Below are positions 1-12,074 of a DNA stretch of 64,000 nucleotides, in pieces. Each line of letters opens with the position of its first letter. Positions within the stretch are counted from its first letter, which is position 1. The DNA lies in contig CM043971.1 of the NCBI GenBank assembly GCA_014529385.2, positions 31,637,209 through 31,701,208 of the forward strand. Direction: 5' to 3'. Both the position numbers and the translations under genes were made by a program. This DNA is from Adiantum capillus-veneris. Lineage: Eukaryota > Streptophyta > Polypodiopsida > Polypodiales > Pteridaceae. The notes below the pieces were generated by a model. The model ran no database searches and was not told the origin of the DNA. It saw nothing but the letters and a program-made list of their open reading frames with translations.

Positions 1-13
1 ATAGGGTTCTCTC

Positions 14-2134
14 TCATTTTGTTTTCTGCTCGGTTTTTCCTATAGCGTTCCTGGCGTCTAGGGTGCTGATTGGCAAAATCATAAAACTAGATATTCGTTG
101 TTTTCTCCCCACGCTCGCTTGAGCTGTCTGAACACTCATTATCAGCATCGTTATTACCTCCAGATGCTCAGAGGAGTTATAAAACTCTTCTTGTTCTGGT
201 GGTTCTATATTCTCATCTTTTGCTGGTATAAGGATTACCATGTAATAGGGTAGCACATCATCGCAAAATTTTGTCGTTGGGATATCTGTAATGGTACAGA
301 CATCCAATGTTGCTAGTATGTGTTCCCATTCCAAAGGTTCTAAGGCATCTTCGGGAAAAGGTTTCGGAATATAATCCTTGTCCTCAATAGCTCTTTCTAA
401 GACGCATTCCTCTCTTTTTAAGATCCCACAATGTGAAGCTCCGCACAGCCATAGCTCTTTTTTTTTGCCCTAACCATGTTGGGAGTTCGGACCTTGCCAA
501 TGTAGTTGAATCAAACTCTTCCACAGGTGTCTGGTTCACATCTTTGTGACTATGGTCTTTTAGGTGTATTTTGGTTGTAGTCTCGCCATGGCTGAGGTAT
601 ATGTGGTCGTAACCCCAATCCCGGACCATATTTAATTGTCTCATGAATGGTCTTCCCAAGATGATCTCGTAATTGTTCTTTTTGTCGAAGTCGACTATTG
701 CAAATGTATGCTCATACTCGATTCCGCACGAGGTGACAATTACTTTTTCTAAAAGTCCTAGAGGCTTTTCCATGAACCCATCTGCCAATTGCAATTTCAT
801 TATGGTAGCTCTCAAAGCCGATTTTCCCCATTTTTTTCAGATTTCCTTGGTGACGATAGCGACTCCTACTCCACTGTCGAGAATAGCTTTGGAAACTACT
901 GGAATTCTACTAGTAGCGTGGTGTTTCCATCTTCTCCCTCGCAATATTCTCCAACTTTGTTTAAAGGTACTGGCCTAGTGTTTAGTTGAGGCTTGTCCAA
1001 TTCTCTGATCCCTTCTTGAAGCTCCGAGGTGGGGTCTTTTACTCCAAATTTTTCTAAGCATTTCCCTATGGTGGTCCACATGTTTGGTTGTAGCCTTAGG
1101 AGTTCGGCTAATGTGATTGTGCATGCCACAGGGGTGGACAGCAACTCAATCAACCCTTGTGCATCCATCACTCTGTTAGAAGAAAGTCTTTGAGATGGGA
1201 TTGCTCTCACCTTAGACTTGGCTTCATACTCACCTAGGTACGAGGGTAGAGTTTTTAGCCAGTCTAGTTGGCTGTGCCCCGAACTAATTGATCCCTGGTC
1301 TCCCCCTTGTGAATGTATATCAAAGTTCATTTGTGATCTCACCTCAAATTCTTCAATAGGAGTTAAGATCTCATTTTTCTCTTTTCTCGTGCTATCCATT
1401 TGGTAGCTCACCCTGTTAGCTTCGTTGGCATCACGGATTTGCTTCCACAGGGCATCTAGACCATTACAATCCTTACCCATTTCTACCAATGTTTTAGGCT
1501 GAAAACCATCAATTGTCTCATCTGTTGTATTTGGCAATATGATAGGTTCTCTCCTAGACTCAGAGGCATTCGTGAGTCTCTCCTTTGTGTCTATTTGTTT
1601 CTCTAAAGTTGGTTTGATAGGGTTTGGAGATGGTACTTTATGCCAACTTGCAGGTTTACCAAGCGGATTTTCTATCAAGGATTGGGCTGTTTCAATCATC
1701 TTTCGACACATTTCCAACCTCAGTTTTTCTATTTCGGCATATGGATAAGTCATCCATCTTTGCTCTTGGGTTTGGTTGTTTTTTAGTCTAACTTCGTAAG
1801 CTTTTAAAAGTGCATCTAACTGTTCATTTATCTTTTTTGCCAACACGGATCCTCCTGATCCTGCACTTTTGGGTTCTGATATTTCCTTGGGTACTATGGT
1901 TGCCGTAGTGTGTGACCTTAGACTAGCTAGATCCTCTAGCCACTCTAATCTATCCTTTGTGTGTTTTAACTCCTTGGATAGAGCCGTTTGCTCTCGTTCT
2001 CTCCTGGCTTTCATACGCGCCTTTCTAGCTTTCCAAGTGCTTCTCTGATTTTTCATTTCTGAACTTGGGGCATCGGTTTTTGGCTCTTCAATTATGGGTT
2101 CGTTCGTCATTCTTTGAGCTTGGGCTCGTGTCAC
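14..2134 (-). pseudogene. pro: Element A protease region and linkers, broken
   Basis: The segment from 2134 to 896 is open for 412 codons and begins MTRAQAQR, with a long charged, probably disordered linker. It is followed by a retropepsin-like domain with the active-site motif ILDSGVGVAIVT near 860-885 and, in the segment 815-384, the downstream signature ILGRPFMRQLNMVRDW. Element B has the same order (LDGG, then ILGRPFMREAQMV), which supports the call. A frameshift lies between 896 and about 880, and a TGA stop follows the active site near 840. The segment 334-14 is an unrecognised linker that should precede reverse transcriptase. The product would have been an aspartic protease processing the Gag-Pol polyprotein. 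Confidence 0.8.
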
Positions 2135-2299
2135 TGCCTAAATAGGTATTACTGTCTCGTTTTCCGACCCTCCACTGGAAGGCACTGCTTCCAGCATGTT
2201 CAAGGTAGTTTTTGCTCCTTTGCTTGGGTTCTTAGGGAAATCAGGAATCAAATGAGTAATTCCACACTCGGTGCAATATGCGTTGACTCTAATGATTTC

Positions 2300-4720
2300 A
2301 TCATGAGGACAGTCTCTTAGCCAATGGTCTCACCCACACTTGTAGCAGGGTCCCTTAGGCTGTTGAGGTGCTCCTTGAGCTCCTCTTTGTTGGTATGCAT
2401 GTCTTTGCCTGCCCATGCCTCCGTTGGCTATGAACAACAATGTTCATTCATCCAAGCTATATCTTCCTTCTTCTGCTGCCTGTGCAGTTGTTGGTGATCG
2501 TGTACTTACCATCATGCTCCAAGGTTCTGGCGTTGGCGGGTTCTTCTGGTGGATAATAGACAGGATTTGCAGCATATCCATTGGGATCTTTGTAATATGC
2601 ATGCATAGACAGGATTTGCAGCATATCCATTGGGATCTTTGTAATATGCATAGGTACCAAAGCCTTCTCCTCTGGTTCGGTTATTGTTGGTGTGTATCTT
2701 ATGCCGACTGATCGTAATCCTGGTAGGGGTGGTTACTGCCCCACACTAGTTGTGGTCTTTCTACACCTACAGGTCCTGGTAGGTTGCCTACTTGATACCT
2801 AGGCATCGGTGGAAGTTGAGGAGATGCTACCTGAGCCTGGGGAGCATAAGGTCGTTCTCTAACATATCCCTTGTTATAATAACATTCCTCCGTCACATGG
2901 TTTGTCCATTTTTGTTCGATAGCACACCACTTGGGCTGTTTAGCCTGAGGTTTGGTATACAAGTTAATCTTTTTTAGTACTTCCTCTACAAGCTACTCCT
3001 GGCTTACAGCTACTTCTCCTTTCGGTGATGTCTTAGCGGACTTGCTTTCACTTTGTTGTGAGGATGAATCGTTATCAAGATCCTTGAATTCACCCTCCTT
3101 GTAGACCGCACAATTGTCTACACGGTAAAGAGCCTCCTTAGTTAACTCATTTAACGTCGTGCTCCTCTTCATATGTAAGCCCTTCTGGAGATCTGCATTC
3201 CTTAGTACTTGAATAAGTATAAGCATAAGTCTGGACTAAGTTGGCAGTTCTTCCACAGGGCAGAACTTAACATAACTTTTTAGTCGTAGGGCTAACTTTC
3301 GCACAGACTCCCCTTCTTTCTGTTTGAATTTATGGATTTGTGAGACTGTATTATGAGCTATCCCCCTTTGTGAGAATTCCTCAATAAACTCGTCAAAAAC
3401 CTCGTCCATAGACTCAAAGTCTCTACGCTCCACAGAGTCAAACCAAGTAGCAGCATCCTCCTCTAGGGTCAGTCCAAACCCTGCAAATTGGGTAGGGAAG
3501 TCTAACACCTCTTTATCTCTAATTACACACACAAAGGCTGCTACATGATCTCTAAGATCTATGTTTCCCGTGTATTTCTTGTTTACCCATTTTTGCACTT
3601 GAGAAGGTCTAATTCTACGATGGTCTACAAATCTCATCATTGGATCTCCTCGTCCTAATCGATATACCTCCTCTAGCCTTCGGTAGTGGGCGGGTTCCTC
3701 TCCTAGTGGTGCTCCTAAGCCGTAATTTCTTATGGTTTTTGTAAGAGATGGTTCATCTCGTCGAACTTGTTCTATGGGTGGTCTTCCAGGCTCTGTTGAC
3801 CCTTGAGTTTTTGGCTTACTCTTGCCTTGATACCATGAATAGAGGGGTGGTTCTTGTAAATCCCTTAGCCCTCGTGCGGCTGGATAACCATCTTGATTTC
3901 GGTCTTGTTCTAATGTTGCACTCTGTCGAAGCCATGCCTGCAATGATGGTTGGGTTGCTGGTTGGTTATGGTAGTTGAACGTCTGTTGTCGGGTAGAATG
4001 TGAGGTCGCGCCGTACTCTTCTGAAAATGGATTTGTCGACTTGCTAGGGGTGTAGGTGACCCTTGGCACTTCTTCGGAGACATATGTTGATGTTTCTGGA
4101 ACTGTTGCCTTTTCTACCTCCTCTGGGAGAATACGTTTGTATTGTCGCCCGTACCTATCAACAAAAATGATATCCTTCCCCATAGAAATTTCTTAAGAGA
4201 ATAAGTAAAGAACCTTGTCCTTGCTTAATTCGTTTGGGTAGGGTTCTTTGCAACGAAAGTAAGAGACTATTCCCTCAGTCTCATGCTTGTAAATCCCCAC
4301 ATTCTCATTATAAGTAGAGACCCTGGTTGTTTTCTTATCATACATAAAAAGAGCTCCGGGTCGATCAATGTTTGGAGGCGATTCTTGAGTTTCTGAAACC
4401 ATTTTTCCTTTTTCCATGTTATCTCCATATCTATTGTAATCCTCAGGGTTACTAACTATCACATATTGGTTCCCCTTTTTGTCTCGGAATCTATTTCCAT
4501 CATCATAGAGTCGAATTATCTCTAGTCTCTGAGAAGGCCTTTCTTCAATACAAATACACTTGCATCCTCGATAGTCAGAATAAACTAGGGCTCCCCTCGA
4601 GTTTGTTCCTTCTAAGAAGATGATAGTGAACTTGGAATCGTTCAAAGGATTTAGGGAGGTGCTTCCTCCTGGCATTGGTCCTTCATCGGAGAAACCTCCT
4701 GGTTGTTGACTACCCATCAT
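2300..4720 (-). pseudogene. gag: Element A gag, broken by in-frame stops
   Basis: The N-terminal part (4720-4193, then 4183 on) contains a domain also seen in elements H and G: a YDDGNRFRDKKGNQY-type block followed by a VGIYKHETEG...YFRC block. The gag core (about 3600-3240) includes RIRPSQVQKW, GFGLTLEEDAATWFDS and FSQRGIAHNTVSQI, the capsid-like retrotransposon gag region. The segment 3226-2993 continues it with EALYRVDNC. CCHC-like knuckles follow near 2310-2350 (CYKCG, stop, DHWLRDC) and 2270 (CTECGITHL). Stop codons at 4193, 3236, 2993 and 2699 interrupt a single frame. Gag would form the particle shell and bind the element RNA. An imperfect 39-bp direct repeat near 2564-2655 disturbs the knuckle approach. 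Confidence 0.85.
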
Positions 4721-6130
4721 GAAGAAGGACTTATCTGATGAAGTGTCAGTATCACTACCCTCCTCAATGATCGGTGCTAGTGGATCTAGCCTTGCCTAAG
4801 TTACACTCTCCTCGGTGGACACTAAGCTACCCTGATCACCTACCACATTTTGATCTCTAAGAATGTGTCTTCCTGATCTTAAATTTATCAAACTTAGCAG
4901 TGCAATTTATCACAAATCCAACCACTCACCTGACAAAGGATCAGTTTCCGCACAACTTCTTGCTTTGCCCGTTGAATATACCTGTACACAAGCGTTTAAT
5001 TTCGGCAATCGAATCAAAGCATTTAACAGCTAGAGGTGGTCTTAGTAATGATTGGTATAATTGGAGGGTTAACCTCAACCACTTTTGTAGTTTATACACT
5101 TCTGATGTTCTGATTAGGTCTGCTAATCTGGAACTGTACTTCCCTCGGATGTTGGTCAATGTACCGGGAAAGTCTTAATTCTGTCTTCCAAACTTGAGCC
5201 ACAGCTTCCCCTTGATGTCAGCAACCCAGTGCTATGCATAGATTTTGGTTTGGATTTCAAAAGACCCCAATTTTAGCTATCCTAGCCTTTTTCAGTCAAA
5301 AATGCTAAAGTCTGCTTAAAACCCAATTTTCTCACCCAATTGAGATGAAACCTTTCTTAAGCACTCAATAAATCATGCAGATCATGTTCATGCAGCCATC
5401 CTGTGGTTTTGGTCTTAAAATAATGCCTTAGCACAATGTGGGTAGGATGTCTGGCAATTTCTGTCTATCTGGCCTTATCCTGTCAAGATATGGTTAAGCT
5501 TCCATTTTCCAGGTGAAAATAGGGTAAAACCTACCTTCTAAACACACTGGTCAACTCAGAATTTCAAAATTTCCACCAGATCACCTTGTAGACATCCTAT
5601 GCGTAGGATGTCTCCTGGCTTAAAATTTAATTTTTTCCTGACAGAAATGCTCATGATGCTCTACAGCTCCCTCAGAAATACTCACAGAAACTTTTGAGCT
5701 TCACTTCAGCTTTCAAACACTCTTTTGTGTCTTTTACAACCTTATGATGAACCTAACAGCAAGTATAGCATGCATGAAGTGCTCGAGATCATAAATCATG
5801 ATGTCCTACTTACCCTACTCCTACTCATCATGTGAAATGGTGATAATGGTGTCTTGGTTGCTTCCTGGCCTCTCTAGACTCTCAAGCTCTCCTTTCACCC
5901 CCTCTACCACTCCAACTCCTACTCTCTACACCACAACTCAACTAATTACCTAAAAACTATCTAAGTCTACCTAAGTCGAAGGATCAAGGCCGGACACTCG
6001 TTCCCTAGACTCCTCCTAAGACCTGGAGAGTCCTCCACCTTCTGATCCTTTCTAAATGTAAAACGAGACTCCGGCAAGCCAGAGAATCCCTATCCTCAAG
6101 GACTAATCTTGGTCACCTACCTAGGGTTTT
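4721..6130 (-). other. Element A untranslated leader
   Basis: About 1.4 kb lies between the PBS and the first gag codon. I see no conserved coding sequence in it. It carries a 24-bp palindrome at 5590-5613 and a matching half-site at 5442-5453. Long leaders are usual in Athila/Tat elements and hold packaging and dimerisation signals. Confidence 0.6.
5590..5613. repeat. 24-bp palindrome in element A leader
   Basis: The arms AGACATCCTA and TAGGATGTCT are exact reverse complements separated by TGCG. The half-site GTAGGATGTCT recurs at 5442-5453 and, inside the LTR, at 6502-6513. Layout and size recall the unrelated-sequence palindromes in the leaders of H and P. Confidence 0.8.
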
Positions 6131-6150
6131 CATCCCCAGCAGCGGCGCCA
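6131..6150 (-). other. Primer binding site of element A (tRNA-Asp type)
   Basis: The minus strand reads TGGCGCCGCTGCTGGGG. It matches the complement of the plant tRNA-Asp 3' end with two differences. One spacer base separates it from an LTR end reading CCAACA, the same geometry as in element H. Confidence 0.85.
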
Positions 6151-6151
6151 A

Positions 6152-7000
6152 TGTTGGCCGATACGCCGCAGTGGACGTCAGCACAGCGAAAACTCACCTA
6201 ACAAGATTTGTCAGCTATGGACGAAGCTTGACCCGCAGGCACATGGAAGCAAGCATAGGGTGTCAACCTACACTCGACCGACTCTCGACTAATTCCTACA
6301 GAGGTCTCTACCCAATGTATAAGCTACAACCTTCAGGAGTGCATAAGATGAGATTTCCTACAACGCTTTCAAGATCCAAATACCCATCAAACATTCTCGA
6401 AACGCCACAGAACTTGAAGGAGACCCTATTAACACCAATAGGTCGCTCTCCCTAAGGTCCATGAACCAAAGTCCCAACCCTAAACACTTGGTGCAAAATC
6501 ACGTAGGATGTCTGGTCAAAATTTGCAGGTCGTCGTTTTCGAAAACTAAAGTTCCTAATGTGTAGCTCTACTCAATGCGAACGCGTGGATATGCTGAAAT
6601 GTGAAAAAAGACAACGTATGCTCATCGAATCACCAGATGTAGCTCGTGGATCGAGTTCGCAAAACCAGACCGTACACCCGCAATGTAGGTATTGGAGCGT
6701 AGCTCTTGTCGGGGGCAACACGCTGCACTTCTCCACACTCAATTCCGACTACCGGTGCGTGCGTAGCGTCAAGATGAAACTCTTACTCTCTCTTGTACAC
6801 AATACGCTGACTCATAGACAGAACTTTTTAAAAATGACAAAGGGTTTTTCTTCATTAAGGTCAAAAGTGGTATAAATACCTTACAATCTCAAACCCTAAT
6901 GTTCCAATTTAACCATCTACCCAATCTAAATGTCAAAATTGGGATACAATTCGAAAACTTCTGTAAGCCCCACTATTTACAAAGGTGAAATGTCAGGTTT
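6152..7000 (-). repeat. 5' LTR of element A, outer end uncertain
   Basis: The inner end is fixed by the PBS: the LTR ends in ...GGCCAACA on the minus strand at 6152. A TATA-like TATTTATA at about 6871-6878 (minus strand) suggests that the promoter lies near there and that the LTR extends past 6880. I cannot fix the outer TG end because no second copy is in the window; 7000 is an approximation. Confidence 0.5.
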
Positions 7001-7017
7001 TCTCAATTAAAGAATAA

Positions 7018-8600
7018 TTACAAAAAAATAATATTCCACCAAGCAATCATTCTCCGTAGGGTGTGTCCAGCTGCTAACACTTTTACCTTCACATCTTGGG
7101 CCACTCCCAAACATCGAGCTTTGGCATGGATGGCCATCCTCATCCGAACATTCGACCTGACCATAGACTTGATGCCTATATCTTTCATAGCAAATTCCAT
7201 TATCACACAGACTTGGGCACTGCCATCAATATAGGTTTGCACTTTTTTCTTCCGTTTCCACCAAAACCTCCACCACTCGAAGCACATCCGTGGGACTCCC
7301 CACCCTTAAGGCCAGATTCTGCACTGCATGTGCACCACCTCTTGCACGGGGTAGCCTTGTACTAACACTAGTCGACCATTGTCTCCTCAATCTGGGGTTC
7401 AATGCAAGAAGTTGTCCAAAAGTGATATTAGCTTTTTGTTTTTGAACGTCACTCACCAGATCATATTCGGGGTGACCTCATCCTAGCTGAAAATATGTCT
7501 GCTTGATCTTCGGTCGCCGTCTATCTACTTGGCTCAGGTTGTTCTTTCCTCTCATCCACTTTCTCTTTCCCATTCCTAGCTCTGGCTTCCTGCTCAGTTT
7601 CAGTCTCCCTATCTCCTCTTGCTCTTTTATTGGCCATAACATCAACCTCATGCCAATCAACCCCTATAATGTTCACTCTTTGCACTTCATCATGACCTGG
7701 CGGAACCGGTGGTGCCTGATTTTCAATAGCTTGCTACTCCTTTTGACCATTAAATTGTGTTTGTCCTCTGTCTGGACCAAATAGAGGGTGCATGCCACCT
7801 CTTTCTCTTGGCGGATGAGGGCACTCTGGAGCATATTGGCCCTCTTCTCTGCAATTATAACACCTACGAGGTAGCTGCCTGGCCCTACCTCTTCCTGCTC
7901 TTGGATGTCCTTTGTCCATCACACTCAAGCGTAATTCTTGCATTTGCTCACTCAAATTTGGACAGTACGTACCCATTGTTGAGGAATTGTTGCCGCCCCT
8001 CATTTCCCTTGGTTGTCCACTTGAGCTTCCTCCCTTGGAGTTGGAGCAGGGTTCGGGACCATCAACTCGTACCCCAATTGGCCTTGCTCGATTTTCTTTT
8101 TTATTTTCTTTCTTTTGGCCTGAGCAATAGCAACAGCCCCATTGTAATTTTTCGGGCTTTCAAAATCCACCTTTTCTCTAACATTGGGATGCAAACATGC
8201 CATGAACTTCTCTAACTTGACAATTGCATGGCAACTGCAAAATCCCTCCAATGCTCTTCAAAATGGGCGAGAAAACGCCAAATTCTTTGTTCACATCCTG
8301 CTTCAAATTCTTCAATTTTGACAGGAGATACCTCTTTTCAAAAGTCCTGTAGAAACCAAGTCCACAATGCTGGCTCAATTCGCCTTCCAAAGCATAGAAC
8401 CAAATATTTGCCCTTCCTTGCATCAGGAGTGGAACCGTGTGCATCTTGTTATCCTCTGTAGGCATATGCAATGACTGCATATATAACTCAAAGTCGGCCA
8501 TCCACTCCTCCGGATCTTCTTCTCCGGTGAAAATCGGACCATGCCCTCTTGTTGCCATCTTTCCTTGATGAAAAAACTTCTTGATTTCTTGGATCAAATC
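7018..8600 (-). pseudogene. gag: Element F: broken Ty3/Gypsy gag-protease
   Basis: Minus-strand segments in shifting frames give a retrotransposon gag (from about 8560: MATRGHGPIFTGEEDPEEW, then NIWFYALEGEL), a C-terminal gag part (8251-8000) and a knuckle CYNCREEGQYAPEC near 7860, in which the usual His is replaced by Gln. A linker and a protease-like stretch follow (7250-7080, YIDGSAQVCVI then ARCLGVAQDVKVKV). The style is that of a different Gypsy lineage from A. Several frameshifts and stops are present. Sequence beyond protease is missing; the coding match ends near 7080, next to element A. Confidence 0.8.
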
Positions 8601-10689
8601 CGAAGAGCAATCAGATGCTCCTCCGTGGGGGCACCAGAAGATGGATGGGGGGAAATGGGAACACACCCAGCACAAAATAGCAAGCCTCTCTATAGCCCAA
8701 GATAACCATTGCACCCCGGTCCACTAGAGTTCACCTTTAAAACTTGAAAATTTGTCTACAAATCTTGCACATGATCGTGCACACACAACCTTTACACTAA
8801 CCTAGCCTGATGTCAGCTCCCACACAACACAAACCACTCTCTCTTTCTCTCCCACTCACACCATAGGTCCGGAGAGGCACACACTTCTCAAACCGGCACC
8901 ACACATTAAGGATAGAGCAAAGACGAGAAGGCGAAAATAGAGGAAAGAGATGACACCAAGCTCGGCTATGGCTTCCTTCAATTAATGACCAAAAAAGTTA
9001 CTACAACTCCAAGAATTCTTTGCCATCACATGGCTTAGTCGTCTCCAATACGACGAGCAACAAGGGGTTTAATAGATCGCCGATGCCGCCTCGGAATGGC
9101 TCCCCTCTTGAGAACGCAAACAAGAGGGTCATTGTTAGCTTGAAAAGATGTCAAGAGCTCCTCTGCACGGCCATTGGAGGCTTCCTTCTCAAGCCCTAAA
9201 CCCAAAAAAAAATATGCCCTTCCGTGCCCGAGGAGCACCTCCTCTTCTTCTTCTTCCTCGCTCAAAAACAACCCCTCTCCCATGCAAAAGGTTGACCTCT
9301 TACTTGGCGTGTGGGAGTCCTCTTCCACTTTTAGCCTTTTTTTTCTATTTTTAGAATGCTTGGTTTTGCATGTGATGCACCCCACCCCCCCCGTCCATCT
9401 TGCCTTGAGCCCCACACTACCCATGTGCCCTCCCTCTTCAAGCGGGGCACCAAACTGCACTGTACGTGCACCCCAACCTTGCTCTCAAGAAACTTTGGCC
9501 CGGTTTGGCGGGTGAAGACACCCTAGCGGGGTGCCACATCATCACTTCCCTGTGTGCCAGTGGTGCCTCCACAACCACCTACGGATGCCGGCGCTTGGCC
9601 AAAACTGCCCCCCATCACCTTGCTCGGCCGCGAGCTGCGCCACAGGTGCCACCCTACGAGTTGCCATAGCCAACGAGCTCCCCAAGTGCTCATGCCCATG
9701 TGATTTTTTAGGGGAGTCCATATTGCCGCATATACACCCCCAAATCTCTGCTTTCGAGTGCGCATGTGGGTTCACCACGTAGCCGCACCGTAGAGCTCCC
9801 CTCTCCTTAGTCCTCCAAGGCCCAAATGGCACACTATAAAAACTCAAAAAACTCCATTTTTTACCCCGACTTCATACGCTTGCCACCTATGGGTTCCAAC
9901 TCCCATTCCTAAGAAATTGAATCCTTATGCAAGCTGCCATCCTTGTCTTGAGCATGCGCAGACCTCGCCATCTTCTGACTTTCCCGGGCACTCCAATGAG
10001 CACGCCAAAATTGAAAAAAAGATCTGGTATCACTTCACTGCAATCGCACTCAACTATCGTAACTTATAGACACGGACTACATTTGAGGCTTTGTAACTTC
10101 CTGTAGCCTTCACTTGCCACATAGAACACATACAATCCTTGGAGGGGCTCCAGAACCATCACATGGCACATCTCTCAAGGCGGCCAAAACCTAGCCCCCG
10201 ATAAAACTTTGACTGGCCGTATCTTGGCCTCCAGGACTCAGATGGCCGATCTGAAAGGATGGACACGCTCCATAAATCAAGTATTGTGCGCCCATAGCTC
10301 CAAACTGGCTCGGACCACCTGGCATCTCTTGAACTATCCGTCTCAGTTCTGCAACCACCTCCAACTTCAAAGCCCCATATCTTGCACATTGTAGCTCCAT
10401 TTGACAAGCCGTCTAGACCTGTTCCTTCATCACTTCAAGCTCTACACGTCTGGGCCAAAAAAAAGCACTTTGATCACCCTTCTTCTTCCACCCTGTTAGG
10501 CCCTATCTAGAGCCCTTTTGGCTGAGAAAACCACATAAAGCCTACATTTCTCCTGTCACTTGCCTGCCCAGGCTCTTTCCATCTGCTCTAGCTCTTTCCT
10601 ATGCATCTCTAAGCATATACCTCACTGCCTGTGCCCTCTGTCAAGATCAACACACTTTGGCTGCACCAACGCCTACAACATTCATTGTT
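8601..10689. other. Non-coding stretch beside element F
   Basis: I see no supportable gene here. Open frames at 9035-9515 and 9523-9847 overlap on both strands and are low-complexity (poly-Glu/poly-Ser, Pro-rich). Position suggests leader and LTR sequence of the minus-strand element F, but no PBS or LTR pair could be identified. Confidence 0.4.
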
Positions 10690-12074
10690 GCTTTCCCTTT
10701 GTAGTCTGGATTTTTAGCATAATGTTGGTGTAGATGGTCTCTCCCACAACCATCACAGAATACAAATAACTCTATTTGTGGATCCTTGTTTAGATAGCCT
10801 CATGCCCAATGGTCACCTCCACATTCATAGCATGGACCTTCTTGTTTCATAGATGGTGATCTAGCCAATGGTTATTCTAGATTGGTAAGAATGTTCTTCG
10901 AACCATATTCTTGATTGGCTATGAACATGAGCCTATTTGCATCCATGGAGTATTGATTTTTCATGGGTTGTGGCACATGTGTTGGTTGAGTGTAGTTGAC
11001 TACTACTCTACCTTCATTTAGAAGAGGTGGTTGTTGCCCTGGCACACGTTGTGGATTTGGTTGAGTGCTACACCATGGAGTGGGATGATCCCCTCCACAA
11101 GTATTACATCTCCTCAATTAAGGTTGTTGCACATTTAGGTTATGTTTGTAGCCTTGGTTTATTCTTCTAATCACCCCCTCAACCACTTGATCAATGATTG
11201 GTTCCCAAGGAGTTTGAACATCTCTCTTTGTTGTTAATTCTCTCTTCGGAGATGAGACACTACTAGTCGCATTGTTTGTATCTTCAATCACCTCCATGTA
11301 GGCCTTACAATTGTCAACTAGATATAGAGCTTCTCTAATGACTTGCTCAAACGTCGTGCATCGTTTTAGATGTAGGTACTTTTTTAGAGTTTCATTCCTC
11401 AAGCCCTCTATGAAGAGAACTGATAATCTCTCATCTTGGTGGTAGCTCTCTCACAATACATCTGTCTATATACTATTTGAAGCAAAGTAGAGCTTCCTTA
11501 CTTTTTTGTCCTTTTTTTGTTTAAAAGCTTAGATTTGGGACACTGTATTGTGCTTGATTCCCCTTTTCGAGAACTCTTTTTGTGACTTCTTGTAAGAGTT
11601 TTTCTATGTTTAGAAAATCATCTCTTTTTAGTGGTTGGAACCATGTCAAAGCAGTTCCTTCTAATGTCATTCCAAATCCTGCAATCTGTTCAGCCCTCAA
11701 AACTTGTTTGAAGAGTGAGACATGAGCATATGGATCCCCTGACCCATTGTACTTTATTTTAACACATTGAGCCACTTGATATATTCATACATATATACCA
11801 TCAAAACTTTCACTCTGTTGGCATTTGTATACATAAATGCATAGAGGTTCTTATGGGTGGTCAAATCTCTAGCATAGAGCTCTACACACTTGTAGAAGAT
11901 ATATGGATCCCCGTTTGTGAATCTGTACATGCCCTCATGAGCATAATCTGTAAGCACCTTCATGAATTCTAGGTATTCTCCCAATCCCCTCTTGTCGGCA
12001 TTGCAACGTTTTCCATGTCTTTGAGTGGAGTAGAGAACCCTGGTGGTGGATGATTTGTCATCACAAAGGCTCAC
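10690..12074 (-). pseudogene. gag: Element G: broken gag related to elements A and H
   Basis: On the minus strand, 12074-11754 matches the gag N-terminal region of H (GMYRFTNGD...KNLYAFMYT against VGLYKFNNGE...KNLYVYMYT). The segment 11775-11521 gives the gag core (IKYNGSGDPYAHVSLFKQVL, LEGTALTWFQPL). The segment 11402-11118 gives NETLKKYLHLKRCTTFEQV and EALYLVDNCKAY. CCHC knuckles follow: CNTCGGDHPTPWC near 11110, then CYECGGDHWA with a stop near 10830 and CDGCGRDHLH near 10760. Frameshifts near 11760 and 11460 and several stops show a dead copy. No LTR or pol could be attached to it. Confidence 0.85.

Larger units (their letters stand above)
1..6151 (-). mobile_element. Element A: Ty3/Gypsy retrotransposon, gag-protease half and leader
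   Basis: Read on the minus strand, this stretch runs from a primer binding site at 6150 through a long leader, a gag region with CCHC knuckles and a protease domain, and leaves the window at base 1 before reverse transcriptase. The gag segments beginning at 4720, 4183, 3226, 2962 and 2134 all lie in one frame and are separated by stop codons, so this is a decayed copy. The tRNA-Asp-type PBS and the same-frame gag-pro layout resemble element B and the Athila/Tat group of plant Gypsy elements. The lineage assignment is inference. Confidence 0.85.

Noticed and set aside
9035-9847. Several overlapping frames of 70-140 codons
   Set aside because: They overlap on both strands, are low in complexity (poly-Glu, poly-Ser, Pro-rich) and match nothing else in the window.
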